Counted from the first letter of the stretch, positions 44,270 through 53,003 are shown. The stretch: 64,000 nt of DNA from an uncultured Chloroflexota bacterium (GCA_902786265.1 CADACE010000004.1:62001-126000); one strand, 5' to 3'. Numbers and translations: made by a program. Notes: generated from the letters alone by a model not told the origin.

Positions 44270-45043
44270 ATGAGAAATGCTGTCATCTCTATCCTGACCA
44301 TATTGTTTGTTTTATGTTTATTTTCTGTTATCTCTGCTCAGGATATGATATCCCGGCCGACACAGGTTCCTGAAGAAACGATAACCATCGTCAATCCTCA
44401 CCTGAATGTTGTTCAGGGGGATAACATTATATCGGGTGTTGGAAATAATACGATCACATTATGGGATCGTTCAAAATATGTCAATCAGCCGAAGAGCGTT
44501 GTCTTACCGAACGCAAAGGAAATGTTCGCCGACGGTATGGAAGTTCCCAAGCCGAGTCTTGACCGGCCGATAACGGATCCCTGGGATGACCTGAAAGAAG
44601 GGTATGCCTGCGAAGCGATCCTGAACCGCCCTTACTATTTCCAAAAGCTCAAATTCGGTGAGCCGTTTGAACTGGATATTACTTTCCGGAATGTCGGAAC
44701 ACAAACCTGGGATTTCAATGTCGACTTGATGATGTACACAGGGGATCAGCTGCAGCAGGATACAAGTTCCATCGTTTTTGATTTATGGAAAACCGTTGAT
44801 CCGAATAATGAGAATATCAATACTCACATCGTAAAACCCGGCCAGTCAGTACGCGTAAAGCTTCCCATGATCGCTCCTCGTGAAAAGTATCATGATGATG
44901 ATAAGTATTACGCGGCTTATACGCTTGTGCGCAACTGGAACGTTTACGGAATGGATGCCCTTCATGACGGGCATTGGGATCGTATGGACGGAAATGCCCT
45001 GTTCTGCCCTGTATATTTCTATATTTTTGTTCCCGAATATTGA
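44270..45043 (+). CDS. Secreted NBR1-Ig-like domain protein
   Basis: Exported protein of 257 residues with an N-terminal signal peptide (AVISILTILFVLCLFSVISA). Residues about 110-257 resemble the NBR1-type immunoglobulin fold: FELDITFRNVGTQTWDF, then paired strands and VRVKLPMIAPREKY. Such domains are frequent on secreted proteins of Anaerolineae. Function unknown; protein or glycan binding at the surface is plausible. It is the fifth gene of the fni operon. Confidence 0.72.
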   Translation: MRNAVISILTILFVLCLFSVISAQDMISRPTQVPEETITIVNPHLNVVQGDNIISGVGNNTITLWDRSKYVNQPKSVVLPNAKEMFADGMEVPKPSLDRPITDPWDDLKEGYACEAILNRPYYFQKLKFGEPFELDITFRNVGTQTWDFNVDLMMYTGDQLQQDTSSIVFDLWKTVDPNNENINTHIVKPGQSVRVKLPMIAPREKYHDDDKYYAAYTLVRNWNVYGMDALHDGHWDRMDGNALFCPVYFYIFVPEY

Positions 45044-45057
45044 CAGAGAGACTGATT

Positions 45058-46140
45058 ATGGATGCAAAAATCGACCGGATTCTTTCAAAATATGATTTTG
45101 GCAGCCGTGTGACTGCTTACGAACAATTTGGCAACGGTCATATCAATTGGACCTACCGCGTGGAAACAGAAAACGGGGATCTGTTTGTACTGCAGCGCAT
45201 CAATACATACGTCTTTCAGGATCCGGTCGGCTTAATGCGGAATATTGAACTTCTGACGAATTTTATGCGGGAAAAGGAAAAAGATCCCCGTAAAGTTCTT
45301 GAACTGGTCCCTGCAAAAGACGGAAGGACCTATATCGTTACGGAAGATGATGAATACTGGCGTGTTTATGTGTTTGTCAAAGACAGCGTATGTTATGACA
45401 CGGCTGAAACGCCGGAATTGTTCAAAGAAAGCGGCCGGGCGTTCGGCAATTTTCAGAATATTCTCTCAGATTTCCCTGTCAGCACTTTGATCGAGACGAT
45501 ACCGAATTTTCATAACACGCCTGTACGCTATGCGGCATTTGAGAAGGCTGTTGCGGAAGATTCGGCAAAACGCGTTTCCGGCGTCAGAGCTGATATTGAT
45601 AATTATCTCTCGGAAAAACCTTTTGCGTCTTTCCTCCTGGATAAAGCCGCAGCCGGTGAAATTCCTCTGCGGGTCACCCATAATGACACAAAAATTAATA
45701 ATGTCCTGTTTGACCGAACGACGAATCAGGCGTTATGCATCGTAGACCTGGATACAACGATGCCGGGATTTGCGGCAATGGATTTTGGAGACTGTATCCG
45801 TTATGCCGGTAACAACGGTGCAGAAGATGAGCAGGATCTTGAAAAGGTTTTCCTGCGTATGGATCTGTTCCGAACATTTGCGGAAGGGTTCTGCGGTGTC
45901 AGCGCTAAAAATCTGAGCCGGGCTGAATTGATCCTCTGCCCGGAAGCGGCAAAACTGATCACACTGGAAACCGGACTGCGGTTTTTGACCGATTATCTTC
46001 AGGGCGATGTTTATTTCCATACCGCATACCCGGAACATAACCTGGTCCGTGCCCGTACGCAATTCAAGCTCGCAATGGATATGGATGCAAATCTGGAATC
46101 CATGCGGGAGATCATTGTTTCTGTCTTGGATGCGCGGTAG
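45058..46140 (+). CDS. Aminoglycoside-phosphotransferase-fold kinase (NahK-like)
   Basis: 360-residue kinase of the APH/ChoK fold, closest in pattern to N-acetylhexosamine 1-kinases. Seen: FGNGHINWTYRVETENGDLFVLQRIN (nucleotide loop and lysine-region), the catalytic THNDTKINNVLF and the metal aspartate in CIVDLDTTMPGF, then DFGDCIRYAGNN. I start at the ATG at 45058, 14 bases after the previous stop; longer frames overlap that gene. The product would be a sugar-1-phosphate. The substrate is not proven. Confidence 0.82.
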   Translation: MDAKIDRILSKYDFGSRVTAYEQFGNGHINWTYRVETENGDLFVLQRINTYVFQDPVGLMRNIELLTNFMREKEKDPRKVLELVPAKDGRTYIVTEDDEYWRVYVFVKDSVCYDTAETPELFKESGRAFGNFQNILSDFPVSTLIETIPNFHNTPVRYAAFEKAVAEDSAKRVSGVRADIDNYLSEKPFASFLLDKAAAGEIPLRVTHNDTKINNVLFDRTTNQALCIVDLDTTMPGFAAMDFGDCIRYAGNNGAEDEQDLEKVFLRMDLFRTFAEGFCGVSAKNLSRAELILCPEAAKLITLETGLRFLTDYLQGDVYFHTAYPEHNLVRARTQFKLAMDMDANLESMREIIVSVLDAR

Positions 46141-46720
46141 TTCCGTGAGCTTTTTCAACCGCATTTCGGTATTTGATGAGAAGGCTTCTGCCGCGCTGGG
46201 AATTGAACCACAGGAAGGGGCTCTATTCAAACTCGCGGCCGTCATCGCTCATTCAGGGGATTCCTGGTTTTGGTGCGGCGCTCTGTTTATTTTCTGGCTT
46301 TTTTCTTCCGGAGATCGGGAACGCACGATCGCTTATTGGGGCGGTTCAATTGCCCTGACTGCATGCTTTGTGTTCGTTTTGAAGCGTGTTATAGCAAGAA
46401 CACGGCCCGAAGGGGAATGGGGAAATGTCTACCGGAAAACAGACCCGTATTCATTTCCGTCCGGTCACGCGGTGCGCGGCGGCTTGATCCTGATGCTGGC
46501 AGTCAATACATTTGAGCAGAAATGGGTCATCGCCATATTCGCGGTGTGGGCTGTGCTTATGATATTGTCCCGTGTCGCCACAGGGGTGCATTATTTTCTT
46601 GACGTTCTCGGCGGTTTTTTCCTGGGATTACTGATCGGGTGGTTCTGGTTCGCTGTGCAGCCATTTATCTATCAACATTTTTCCGTTTTATTCGATAAAT
46701 CATCATGGTTTAAAAAATAA
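46130..46720 (+). CDS. PAP2-family membrane phosphatase
   Basis: Lipid or polyprenyl-phosphate phosphatase, about 197 residues with five or six membrane spans. The three PAP2 motifs are intact: KRVIARTRP, SFPSGHAVRGG and SRVATGVHYFLDVLGG. The ATG at 46130 overlaps the kinase end by 11 bases; GTG at 46145 is an alternative and neither has a clear ribosome site. As last gene of the operon that begins with isoprenoid enzymes, a role in recycling undecaprenyl phosphate is plausible. Confidence 0.88.
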   Translation: MRGSSVSFFNRISVFDEKASAALGIEPQEGALFKLAAVIAHSGDSWFWCGALFIFWLFSSGDRERTIAYWGGSIALTACFVFVLKRVIARTRPEGEWGNVYRKTDPYSFPSGHAVRGGLILMLAVNTFEQKWVIAIFAVWAVLMILSRVATGVHYFLDVLGGFFLGLLIGWFWFAVQPFIYQHFSVLFDKSSWFKK

Positions 46721-46766
46721 ACAGGCTTCTGAAGGTCAGATTTGACCTGTCAAAAGCCTGTTTATT
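46719..46766. terminator. Bidirectional terminator between PAP2 and hom
   Basis: AAACAGGCTT (46719-46728) pairs with AAGCCTGTTT (46754-46763), with an inner GGTCA/TGACC stem. T-rich tails follow on both strands (TTTATTTA on plus, TTTATTTTTT on minus), serving the two converging operons. Confidence 0.85.
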
Positions 46767-46793
46767 TATAGTTGCGTATAGATTATATGCTGT

Positions 46794-47810
46794 TTATTGG
46801 AATATATGGACCAGATCTTCGATCAGTGCGGCGGCAGTTTCTTTCCGGCCTGCACCCGGACCGATGAGCGTGATCTCGCCCAGCAGGTCTGACCTGTACT
46901 GGATCGCGTTTCCGGCGCCTTTGATGTTTGCCAGAGGATTGTCTTCATGGAGCATTATCGGTTTTACGGAAGCTTCAACACCGTTTTCGGTCTTTTTTAC
47001 AGAGCCGATGAGTTTCCAGTGCATCTTGTTCTTCAATGCTTCCTGAACGTCCTCAACGGTGATGTCGGAAATGCCGATGCGTTCAATATTTTCGGGTTTG
47101 ATGAAGGTCCCGAAAACAAGGTGTGACAAGATCGCTACCTTCCCGGCGGTGTCAAACCCTTCCACATCCCCGCTTGGGTCTGCTTCCGCGTAGCCGAGAC
47201 GCTGGGCTTCCTTGAGTGCTTCATCGTAAGAGGAACCGTTTTCCATTTCAGTCAGGATGAAATTCGTCGTGCCGTTCAGGATCCCTTTGATTTCGGTTAC
47301 ACCGGTGGGCAGCAGACTGTCGATCGCAAGACGCAGCGCCGGTGAACCGCTCATGACGGTACCTTCACAACCGATCTTCACGCCGTTATCCCTCGCGAGA
47401 CCTTTCAGCATGCTGTAGTGCAGCGCGATAGGCCCTTTGTTTGAAGTGATCACGTGTTTGCCGGAAAGGAGAGCTTCCTGGCAATGCAGAACCGCCGGTT
47501 CTCCTGTCTTCAGATCGGTGAAGCTGAGCTCAATAATCACATCCGATTCCGCGTTGCGGATCATCTGGATCGTGTTCCAGTCTCTGAAATAGGAAGGGTC
47601 CATTTCATAAAAATCATGCGCGGAAGCAAGTTTTTTCAAAGGAAGTCCGTCCGGGTGATAAATTGTCCCGTATCGAATATCCGTGATAGATGTGATCAGG
47701 AATTCAAGACCTAATTCATTTCTGAAAAATGCCTTTTTCTCAATGAGAGCCTGGATAAACCCATGACCTACATTGCCAAATCCAATCATTCCGATTTTTA
47801 CGAGTTTCAT
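46794..47810 (-). CDS. hom: Homoserine dehydrogenase (short form, no ACT domain)
   Basis: Reduces aspartate semialdehyde to homoserine, the branch to threonine, methionine and isoleucine. The 338 residues hold the NAD(P) loop IGMIGFGNVGHGF, SNKGPIALHY, EGTVMSGSPALRLA, LNGTTNFILTEM with the catalytic lysine region, and EADPSGDVEGFDTAGK. A C-terminal ACT domain for threonine feedback, present in many homologues, is missing; control by the upstream attenuator may take its place. It follows asd by 32 bases. Confidence 0.95.
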   Translation of the reverse strand: MKLVKIGMIGFGNVGHGFIQALIEKKAFFRNELGLEFLITSITDIRYGTIYHPDGLPLKKLASAHDFYEMDPSYFRDWNTIQMIRNAESDVIIELSFTDLKTGEPAVLHCQEALLSGKHVITSNKGPIALHYSMLKGLARDNGVKIGCEGTVMSGSPALRLAIDSLLPTGVTEIKGILNGTTNFILTEMENGSSYDEALKEAQRLGYAEADPSGDVEGFDTAGKVAILSHLVFGTFIKPENIERIGISDITVEDVQEALKNKMHWKLIGSVKKTENGVEASVKPIMLHEDNPLANIKGAGNAIQYRSDLLGEITLIGPGAGRKETAAALIEDLVHIFQ

Positions 47811-47842
47811 AGTGCTCCTTTCGGTGTGTATTGGAGAAACGT

Positions 47843-48901
47843 TTATTTCCCAAAGAATCTTCTTGCGATAAGTTCACCGTTGAGAATTGAACCGCCGGCT
47901 GCGCCGCGGATGGTGTTATGGGATACAGAAACAAAACGATAATCAAGAATTGTGTCTTTCCGAATGCGGCCGATGCTTGTGGCCATACCGTTTTCAAGGT
48001 CGCGGTCCAGACGCGGCTGCGGGCGGTTCGGCTCTTCGTGATAAATGATCGCCTGTTTGGGACATGAAGGCAGGCTTCTGGTAACTTCAGGCACCTGGAA
48101 ACTCTTGACTGTTTCGATGATTTCTTCAACAGAAGGCTTTTCTTCTGTCGCGATGGTGCAGCAGATGGTATGCGCGTCCACAACGGCGACACGGTTTGTA
48201 TGGGAAGAAATTGCCATCGGGTGCAGCACCAGGGAATCTGTGTTCATTGTACCCATAATTTTCTTCGGTTCAAATTCGAGCTTTTCTTCTTCGCCGCCGA
48301 TATAAGGGATGACATTGTCAATGATGTCCAGGGAAGGAACACCCGGGATACCGGCACCGGAAAGTGCCTGCATGGAGAATGCGAAGAGCTGTTTGACATG
48401 ATACTTCTGATCAATGGCATGCAGCGGGATCACGAAACCGGTGGTCGTGCAGTTCGGGTTCGTGATGATACCGCCTGACCATCCGTATTGCTTGTGCTGG
48501 AGATCGATCAGATCCAAATGGTCCGGGTTGATCTCAGGGACGAGCAGCGGGACCAGCGGATCTTTGCGGTAGGCTGACGCGTTGGAACTGAGATACATTC
48601 CCGCTTTCGCGAAATCGGGTTCGATTTCTTTGGCGATATCTGCCGGAAGCGCAGAGAAGACGATCTTTGCCTGCTTCAGCGCGGAAGCCTGGGTAGGCAG
48701 AAGCTTCATGTTTTTTACATAATCAGGCATTGGCTTGGAAAGGAACCAATGACATGCTTCCTGATAAGTTTTACCTTCGGAACGTTCGGAAGCTGTTACT
48801 TCGACTACTTCAAACCAGGGATGCCCGTCCAACAGGGAAATCATACGCTGACCGACACTGCCTGTGCTTGCTAATACTGCAACCGGAATTTTATTACTCA
48901 T
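47843..48901 (-). CDS. asd: Aspartate-semialdehyde dehydrogenase (archaeal/fungal type)
   Basis: Reduces aspartyl phosphate to the semialdehyde. The 352 residues have the NADP loop VLASTGSVGQRM, the catalytic cysteine in NPNCTTTGFV, ALSGAGIPG, the SSHTNRVAVVDAH histidine segment and a C-terminal SVSHNTIRGAAGGSILN. This subtype is the one shared with archaea and fungi, not the E. coli Asd. I use the ATG at 48901; the ATG at 48922 contains the likely ribosome site AAGGCAGG. The leader peptide and attenuator upstream control asd and hom together. Confidence 0.95.
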   Translation of the reverse strand: MSNKIPVAVLASTGSVGQRMISLLDGHPWFEVVEVTASERSEGKTYQEACHWFLSKPMPDYVKNMKLLPTQASALKQAKIVFSALPADIAKEIEPDFAKAGMYLSSNASAYRKDPLVPLLVPEINPDHLDLIDLQHKQYGWSGGIITNPNCTTTGFVIPLHAIDQKYHVKQLFAFSMQALSGAGIPGVPSLDIIDNVIPYIGGEEEKLEFEPKKIMGTMNTDSLVLHPMAISSHTNRVAVVDAHTICCTIATEEKPSVEEIIETVKSFQVPEVTRSLPSCPKQAIIYHEEPNRPQPRLDRDLENGMATSIGRIRKDTILDYRFVSVSHNTIRGAAGGSILNGELIARRFFGK

Positions 48902-48927
48902 AAATAATACCTGCCTTAACATTGCTT

Positions 48928-48993
48928 TATAAAATAAAAACTGCCTCTTTGGAGGCAGTTACCTGTTCTTTGCTATAATGACCCAACTGCCTC
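48928..48993 (-). promoter_or_regulatory. Attenuator (terminator/antiterminator) of the asd-hom operon
   Basis: On the minus strand three segments follow: A = GAGGCAGTT (48993-48985), B = AACTGCCTC (48960-48952) and C = GAGGCAGTT (48947-48939), then TTTTTATTTTAT. B:C is a 9-bp intrinsic terminator with a four-base loop (CAAA). A and C are identical, so A:B is a mutually exclusive antiterminator. The leader peptide's TGA overlaps segment A. A ribosome stopped there masks A and lets the terminator form; one stalled on threonine codons about 25-35 bases upstream leaves A free. This is a classic attenuation layout. Confidence 0.88.
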
Positions 48994-49072
48994 AGTGTAC
49001 CAGAAACAAACCACGACCGGTAGTAGTGGTAATAATAGCGGCAATAATAGTTTCATTAGCTTTCAAACTCAT
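48992..49072 (-). CDS. Threonine/isoleucine-type leader peptide of the asd-hom operon
   Basis: A 26-codon open frame (ATG 49072 to TGA 48992) ending inside attenuator segment A. It encodes five threonines, including four in a row (residues 15-18), and four isoleucines as two pairs (9-10, 13-14): the core reads TIIAAIITTTT. This resembles E. coli thrL in content, and threonine and isoleucine are the end products of the pathway it precedes. The ATG lies seven bases after a predicted -10 box, so translation may be leaderless. A second overlapping frame (ATG 49056, 27 codons, leucine/proline/valine-rich, LLLPLLLPLLP) exists; the threonine frame is preferred on function. Confidence 0.8.
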   Translation of the reverse strand: MSLKANETIIAAIITTTTGRGLFLVH

Positions 49073-49079
49073 AAAATCT

Positions 49080-49108
49080 AATTTACTACCGCTTATCGAT
49101 ATTGTCAA
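49080..49108 (-). promoter_or_regulatory. Predicted promoter of the asd-hom leader
   Basis: On the minus strand a perfect TTGACA (49108-49103) and TAAATT (49085-49080), 17 bases apart. Transcription would start at about 49073, at or one base before the leader ATG. Confidence 0.65.
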
Positions 49109-49232
49109 ATAAAATCGGGAAATCATTACGAATTTATGACATTTTAATCTGATTTCCGGAAATATTTGAAATTACAGTCTCAGTTTTACTGTTATAATTT
49201 CAAAGAAATTGCAGTTTCTTTATCGGAGGAGT

Positions 49233-49658
49233 ATGAAAAAACTGAAAGCAGCCAGGTTATGTGAAAACGCTATTCTGCCGACACGGAAACATCCTGATGA
49301 CGCGGGAATTGATTTTTATGCCGTTGAACCTGTCGTGATACCGCCGCATGATTTTGGCGTTGTGAAAACCGGGATAACTGTCGAGATACAGAAGGGATAT
49401 GTCGGTTTGATGATGCCCAAAAGCCGTAATGATCACCTTTTGGGAGCAGGGGTTGTCGACGCGGGTTATCAGGGTGAGATCCGGATAAAAATCGCCAATA
49501 TAAAAGACGTGCCTCTTGAAATTGAATATGGAATGGCAGTAGGACAAATGCTGATCCTGCCTGTCGAAACACCTGAAATCGAGGAAGCTGATGCCGAAAC
49601 CATTCACGCGAAGACCAGCGAACGCGGCGCGACCGGCGGTATTTTAGGCAATTCGTAA
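49233..49658 (+). CDS. dut: dUTPase-family nucleotidohydrolase with divergent motifs
   Basis: Trimeric dUTP diphosphatase fold, 141 residues, keeping dUTP out of DNA. Motif 1 (DDAGIDFYAVE) and motif 3 (GAGVVDAGYQGEI) are good. Motif 2 reads MPKSRNDHLLG instead of the usual RSSL-type, and the C-terminal motif 5 reads ERGATGGILGNS, lacking the Phe and Ser-Thr of the common RGxxGFGSTG arm. The ATG at 49233 follows GGAGGAG closely; an upstream in-frame start is unsupported. A related dCTP or dUTP activity remains possible. Confidence 0.85.
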   Translation: MKKLKAARLCENAILPTRKHPDDAGIDFYAVEPVVIPPHDFGVVKTGITVEIQKGYVGLMMPKSRNDHLLGAGVVDAGYQGEIRIKIANIKDVPLEIEYGMAVGQMLILPVETPEIEEADAETIHAKTSERGATGGILGNS

Positions 49659-49686
49659 AAGGTTTTGACTTTGAGGTTAAATTATA

Positions 49687-49745
49687 AACCGGACCGGTTC
49701 CGCTGCCGATTGTTCGGCCCATGGAACCGGTCCGGTTTTCTGTTT
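49687..49745 (+). terminator. Terminator after dut
   Basis: A 15-bp perfect stem AACCGGACCGGTTCC with its complement (49687-49701 with 49723-49737), a 21-base loop, and TTTTCTGTTTT behind it. The minus-strand tail is weak, so it mainly serves dut. Confidence 0.85.
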
Positions 49746-49759
49746 TGAATCGCTGTTGA

Positions 49760-50218
49760 TTATGAATTCTTTCCGAAAACCCAGTTCGTCGTTACTTTTT
49801 CGTAGTCAACGATCTCTTCCGGTTTGAACCAGAGAGCGATTTCCCGTTCAGCAGTAGAAACCGCGTCTGAGGCATGGATCAGGTTGCGATCCATTTTTGC
49901 CGCGAAGTCATGACGGATAGTGCCGGGTGCCGCTTCTGTTGGTTTTGTTGAACCGACAGTCTGACGTACGGCTTTGACCACATCGTCACCTTCCCAAACC
50001 ATAGCGAAAACAGGACCGGAGGTAATATAAGAGATCAAACCATTGTAAAACGGTTTGCCTTCGTGTTCCGCGTAATGTTTCGCAGCCAGTTCATCGCTTA
50101 CCTGCATAAATTTTGCGGCGCAAAGCTGAAAACCTCTGTTTTCGAATCTTTTGACCACTTCGCCGATCAGTCCGCGCTGGACACCATCAGGTTTGACACA
50201 TACAAAAGTCTTTTCCAT
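49760..50218 (-). CDS. ndk: Nucleoside diphosphate kinase
   Basis: Transfers the gamma phosphate among nucleoside triphosphates through a phosphohistidine. The 152 residues start MEKTFVCVKPDGVQRGLIGEV; the catalytic histidine is in NLIHASDAVSTAEREI (usually NxxHGSD, here alanine for glycine). The ATG at 50218 has GGAT ten bases before; the in-frame TTG at 50224 is rejected. The TPR gene lies 12 bases upstream. Confidence 0.96.
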   Translation of the reverse strand: MEKTFVCVKPDGVQRGLIGEVVKRFENRGFQLCAAKFMQVSDELAAKHYAEHEGKPFYNGLISYITSGPVFAMVWEGDDVVKAVRQTVGSTKPTEAAPGTIRHDFAAKMDRNLIHASDAVSTAEREIALWFKPEEIVDYEKVTTNWVFGKNS

Positions 50219-50230
50219 TTTCAATATCCT

Positions 50231-51616
50231 TTATTCTTTAATAGAGTTATATAAATCAGCCAAATCTGTGTTTTCCGGGAAGAGAATCACAAGCTTTTCA
50301 AGTTCTTCTTCTACTGCCGGCAAACAATTTGGTTTGTCAATCAGTTTCCTGTATAATTGTACCCCAAGTTCCTGCTGATCTGTACTGAAACATCTCCATG
50401 CCTCGCGCATCATTTGCCGCTCTTCCGGTGAAGGAGATTGTTTGGACTGTTCAGCTTCATCTGATGTATCCTTGTTTTCCGCTTCATTTTCGGACGGTGG
50501 CACCGCAGTTTTTTCCGGATTCGGATCGATCGGTTCAAACCCTCTGGAAGCAATGTGTTCCAAAAAGTTGAATGCTTCATCTAATTCACTGGAAGCTGTA
50601 AGAGGAACTTTCCCCGTTGTCTGCTGATCGGTCGATGCCGCATCATCTGTAGAAGATTTGGAGGTAAAAAACGAATTTCGGTAGAACAATTCGCCGTCAT
50701 TGATTATGCTTTGAACTGTCTCTTCGGAAATCGAGGAGTTGGTAGTGATCGGCAGCAGATCCAGCCATGCCGGTAATTTTGTATTGTCATTGATGATCAG
50801 TTTCTCACTTGCCTGATGCCATCCGATCCTGACACGTGTGGCAGGAATACCTGTCCAATCATAATATGCGATGTTTATGGGGAAATGCTGACCGACGATT
50901 TCTCCATCGCGAATTTCCCAATGCTGGTATTGAGGATCCAGATCAATGAGTTTATTCAGACATTGATTGAATTTCATCCGGTCGCGTTCAGAATAATAAA
51001 CCGCCAAAGTACGCAGTGCGGTCTGGTTATACGGTTCTCTTTTCAGTACGGATTCCAGCAGCCAGATCCCCTTTTGGTAATCACCCTTTTCGTAATATGA
51101 AAGCCCAAGATAAAGAACAGGCAGGTTCTGCATTGGCTTTTTTTCAGCTGAAAGGAAACGCTTGCAGGCAGTTGTGTAATCATGCTGATGGAAAGCACGG
51201 ATCCCGGCGGAAAACTCACTCAACAGACGGTCATCGGAAGAAAGCGTAACACTGTGCGCGTTCATCCATTCGGACAGATCTTTTTCAACAGTCTCATTAT
51301 CCGGCTGCAGGCATTTTGCTGTTTCACAATGCATTATCGCGTTTTCAGTACGGCCGCATTCCACATAGGTATATGCAAGTGAGATGTGGTTCAGAAAATT
51401 ATCAGGCTGCGCTGAACAAAGACGCAGATAAGTATCGAGTGCACCGTTATAATTATCCATTTCCAGAAAGGTGCGCCCCAGTTTTTCATAGATTCGCAGC
51501 ATTTTGGGGAATTGTCGCAGTAAATACAGACAATGGAAAGCTGCCTGTTCGAGGTTTCCATTGTCTGTAAGGTTGTCGATCTTGTTCAGATAATTTTCGA
51601 TTTCAATGATAGGCAT
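50231..51616 (-). CDS. Tetratricopeptide-repeat protein
   Basis: Cytoplasmic 461-residue protein. The N-terminal 230 residues are TPR-type helical hairpins (FHCLYLLRQFPKMLRIYEKLGRTFLEMDNY, ALDTYLRLCSAQPDNFLNHISLAYTY, LYLGLSYYEKGDYQKGIWLLES). The middle is mixed alpha/beta (VGQHFPINIAYYDW). About 320-420 is a disordered, Ser/Glu-rich linker, then a final helical pair. No enzyme motif. It lies between rpoD (21 bases away) and ndk (12 bases), so it is likely co-transcribed; its partners are unknown. Confidence 0.8.
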   Translation of the reverse strand: MPIIEIENYLNKIDNLTDNGNLEQAAFHCLYLLRQFPKMLRIYEKLGRTFLEMDNYNGALDTYLRLCSAQPDNFLNHISLAYTYVECGRTENAIMHCETAKCLQPDNETVEKDLSEWMNAHSVTLSSDDRLLSEFSAGIRAFHQHDYTTACKRFLSAEKKPMQNLPVLYLGLSYYEKGDYQKGIWLLESVLKREPYNQTALRTLAVYYSERDRMKFNQCLNKLIDLDPQYQHWEIRDGEIVGQHFPINIAYYDWTGIPATRVRIGWHQASEKLIINDNTKLPAWLDLLPITTNSSISEETVQSIINDGELFYRNSFFTSKSSTDDAASTDQQTTGKVPLTASSELDEAFNFLEHIASRGFEPIDPNPEKTAVPPSENEAENKDTSDEAEQSKQSPSPEERQMMREAWRCFSTDQQELGVQLYRKLIDKPNCLPAVEEELEKLVILFPENTDLADLYNSIKE

Positions 51617-51637
51617 TATGCCTCTTTTGAAATGATA

Positions 51638-52861
51638 CTATTTCAGATCATCCCGGAGGTAATCGCGCAATATTTTCTGTACGGATGGATGGCGGAGCCG
51701 GGACAGTGCCTGAGCTTCGATTTGACGGACTCTTTCACGGGTCACGCCCATCTTGTTGCCGACTTCTTCCAACGTATATGCCTGCCCATCAAGCAATCCA
51801 TAGCGAAGCTGCAAAATGCGTACTTCGCGCGGAGGCAGATCATTCAGGATGACTGACAGATGCTCTTTCAAAAGGTTATAGGTAGCCGAATCAGCAGGAG
51901 CCGGAGCGTCATCATCTTCGATGAAATCACCTAAAACAGAATCTTCCTCATCATCAGTAGGTGTTTCAAGTGACAGCGGCCTTCTGGCGACCTGGATCAT
52001 ATTTTCAACCTTTTTGATGGGCACATCAAGCTCAGCAGCCAGTTCTTCAACAGACGGATCCCGTCCGAGTTTCTGTGTCAGCTGATGCTGGTACCGCAGT
52101 AATTTATTGATTTGGTCACCCATATGAACAGGGACACGGATCGTGCGGCCCTGATCGGCTATAGCTCTGGTTACAGCCTGACGGATCCACCAGGTGGCAT
52201 AAGTACTGAATTTGTGCCCACGCCGGTAATCAAACTTCTTTGTGGCACGAATCAGTCCGATGTTGCCTTCCTGGATCAAATCGAGAAAAGGAACTCCACG
52301 CCCCATGTATTTTTTCGCGACCGATATGACCAAACGAGAGTTAGCCGTGATCAGATGATCCCTGGCTGCCCAGCTGTCTTCGATATTCTTGCGTAATTCC
52401 AAACGCCGTTCATGTGTGACATTCACACGGGCTAATTCTTCACGAGAGATCCTGCCTTTTTCAATACGCTGCGCAAGTTCAACCTCTTCATCAGCTGTCA
52501 GAAGCGGTACACGGCTGACTTCTTTCAGATAAAGACCTATTGTATCGTCTGTATCAATATTTGACAGATCGTCCGAAAGGCCCATTGCGTTTTCATCATC
52601 GTCTTCATCAATATCGGAAAGGTCAAGATCGTCGTCGTCAACATCGTCTGACGCATTCTCTTCGGTGTATTGGATCCCGGCATTCAGTAATGCAGAAAAT
52701 GCCTCTTCAAGCTGATCCACATCCTGTTCCGCATCGGGGAAAAAACGAAGAATATCATCGATGGTGACAATCGATTTTTGACGGCCATACTCGATGAGTT
52801 GCGAAATCGCGGAATCATTTTCATATTCTTCTGTATTCATGTTGATTAATTCTTCTTCCAT
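51638..52861 (-). CDS. rpoD: Primary sigma factor RpoD (sigma-A)
   Basis: Housekeeping sigma factor of 407 residues. Region 1.1-like N terminus (about 1-75), an acidic linker of D and E residues (76-100), then region 1.2 ([30 protein letters not shown]), region 2 ([58 protein letters not shown]), region 3 and region 4 ([45 protein letters not shown]). The start could be 52861 or the ATG at 52840. Confidence 0.97.
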   Translation of the reverse strand: MEEELINMNTEEYENDSAISQLIEYGRQKSIVTIDDILRFFPDAEQDVDQLEEAFSALLNAGIQYTEENASDDVDDDDLDLSDIDEDDDENAMGLSDDLSNIDTDDTIGLYLKEVSRVPLLTADEEVELAQRIEKGRISREELARVNVTHERRLELRKNIEDSWAARDHLITANSRLVISVAKKYMGRGVPFLDLIQEGNIGLIRATKKFDYRRGHKFSTYATWWIRQAVTRAIADQGRTIRVPVHMGDQINKLLRYQHQLTQKLGRDPSVEELAAELDVPIKKVENMIQVARRPLSLETPTDDEEDSVLGDFIEDDDAPAPADSATYNLLKEHLSVILNDLPPREVRILQLRYGLLDGQAYTLEEVGNKMGVTRERVRQIEAQALSRLRHPSVQKILRDYLRDDLK

Positions 52862-52937
52862 AAATGCGTATAAATTTCCTTACTCAATTTCCTACTTATA
52901 GAGAATACACCTTTTTTTTAAAAAATCAATAGGCTAT

Positions 52938-52976
52938 TTAAAAAAATACCGGGGAAATTTCAAATCTCCCCGATAT
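52938..52976 (-). terminator. Terminator after the degV gene
   Basis: Minus-strand hairpin CGGGGA/TCCCCG (52950-52972) followed by GTATTTTTTT, 32 bases past the degV stop. Confidence 0.85.
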
Positions 52977-53003
52977 TTTTGCATTTTCGCGTAAAAAAAT
53001 AAT

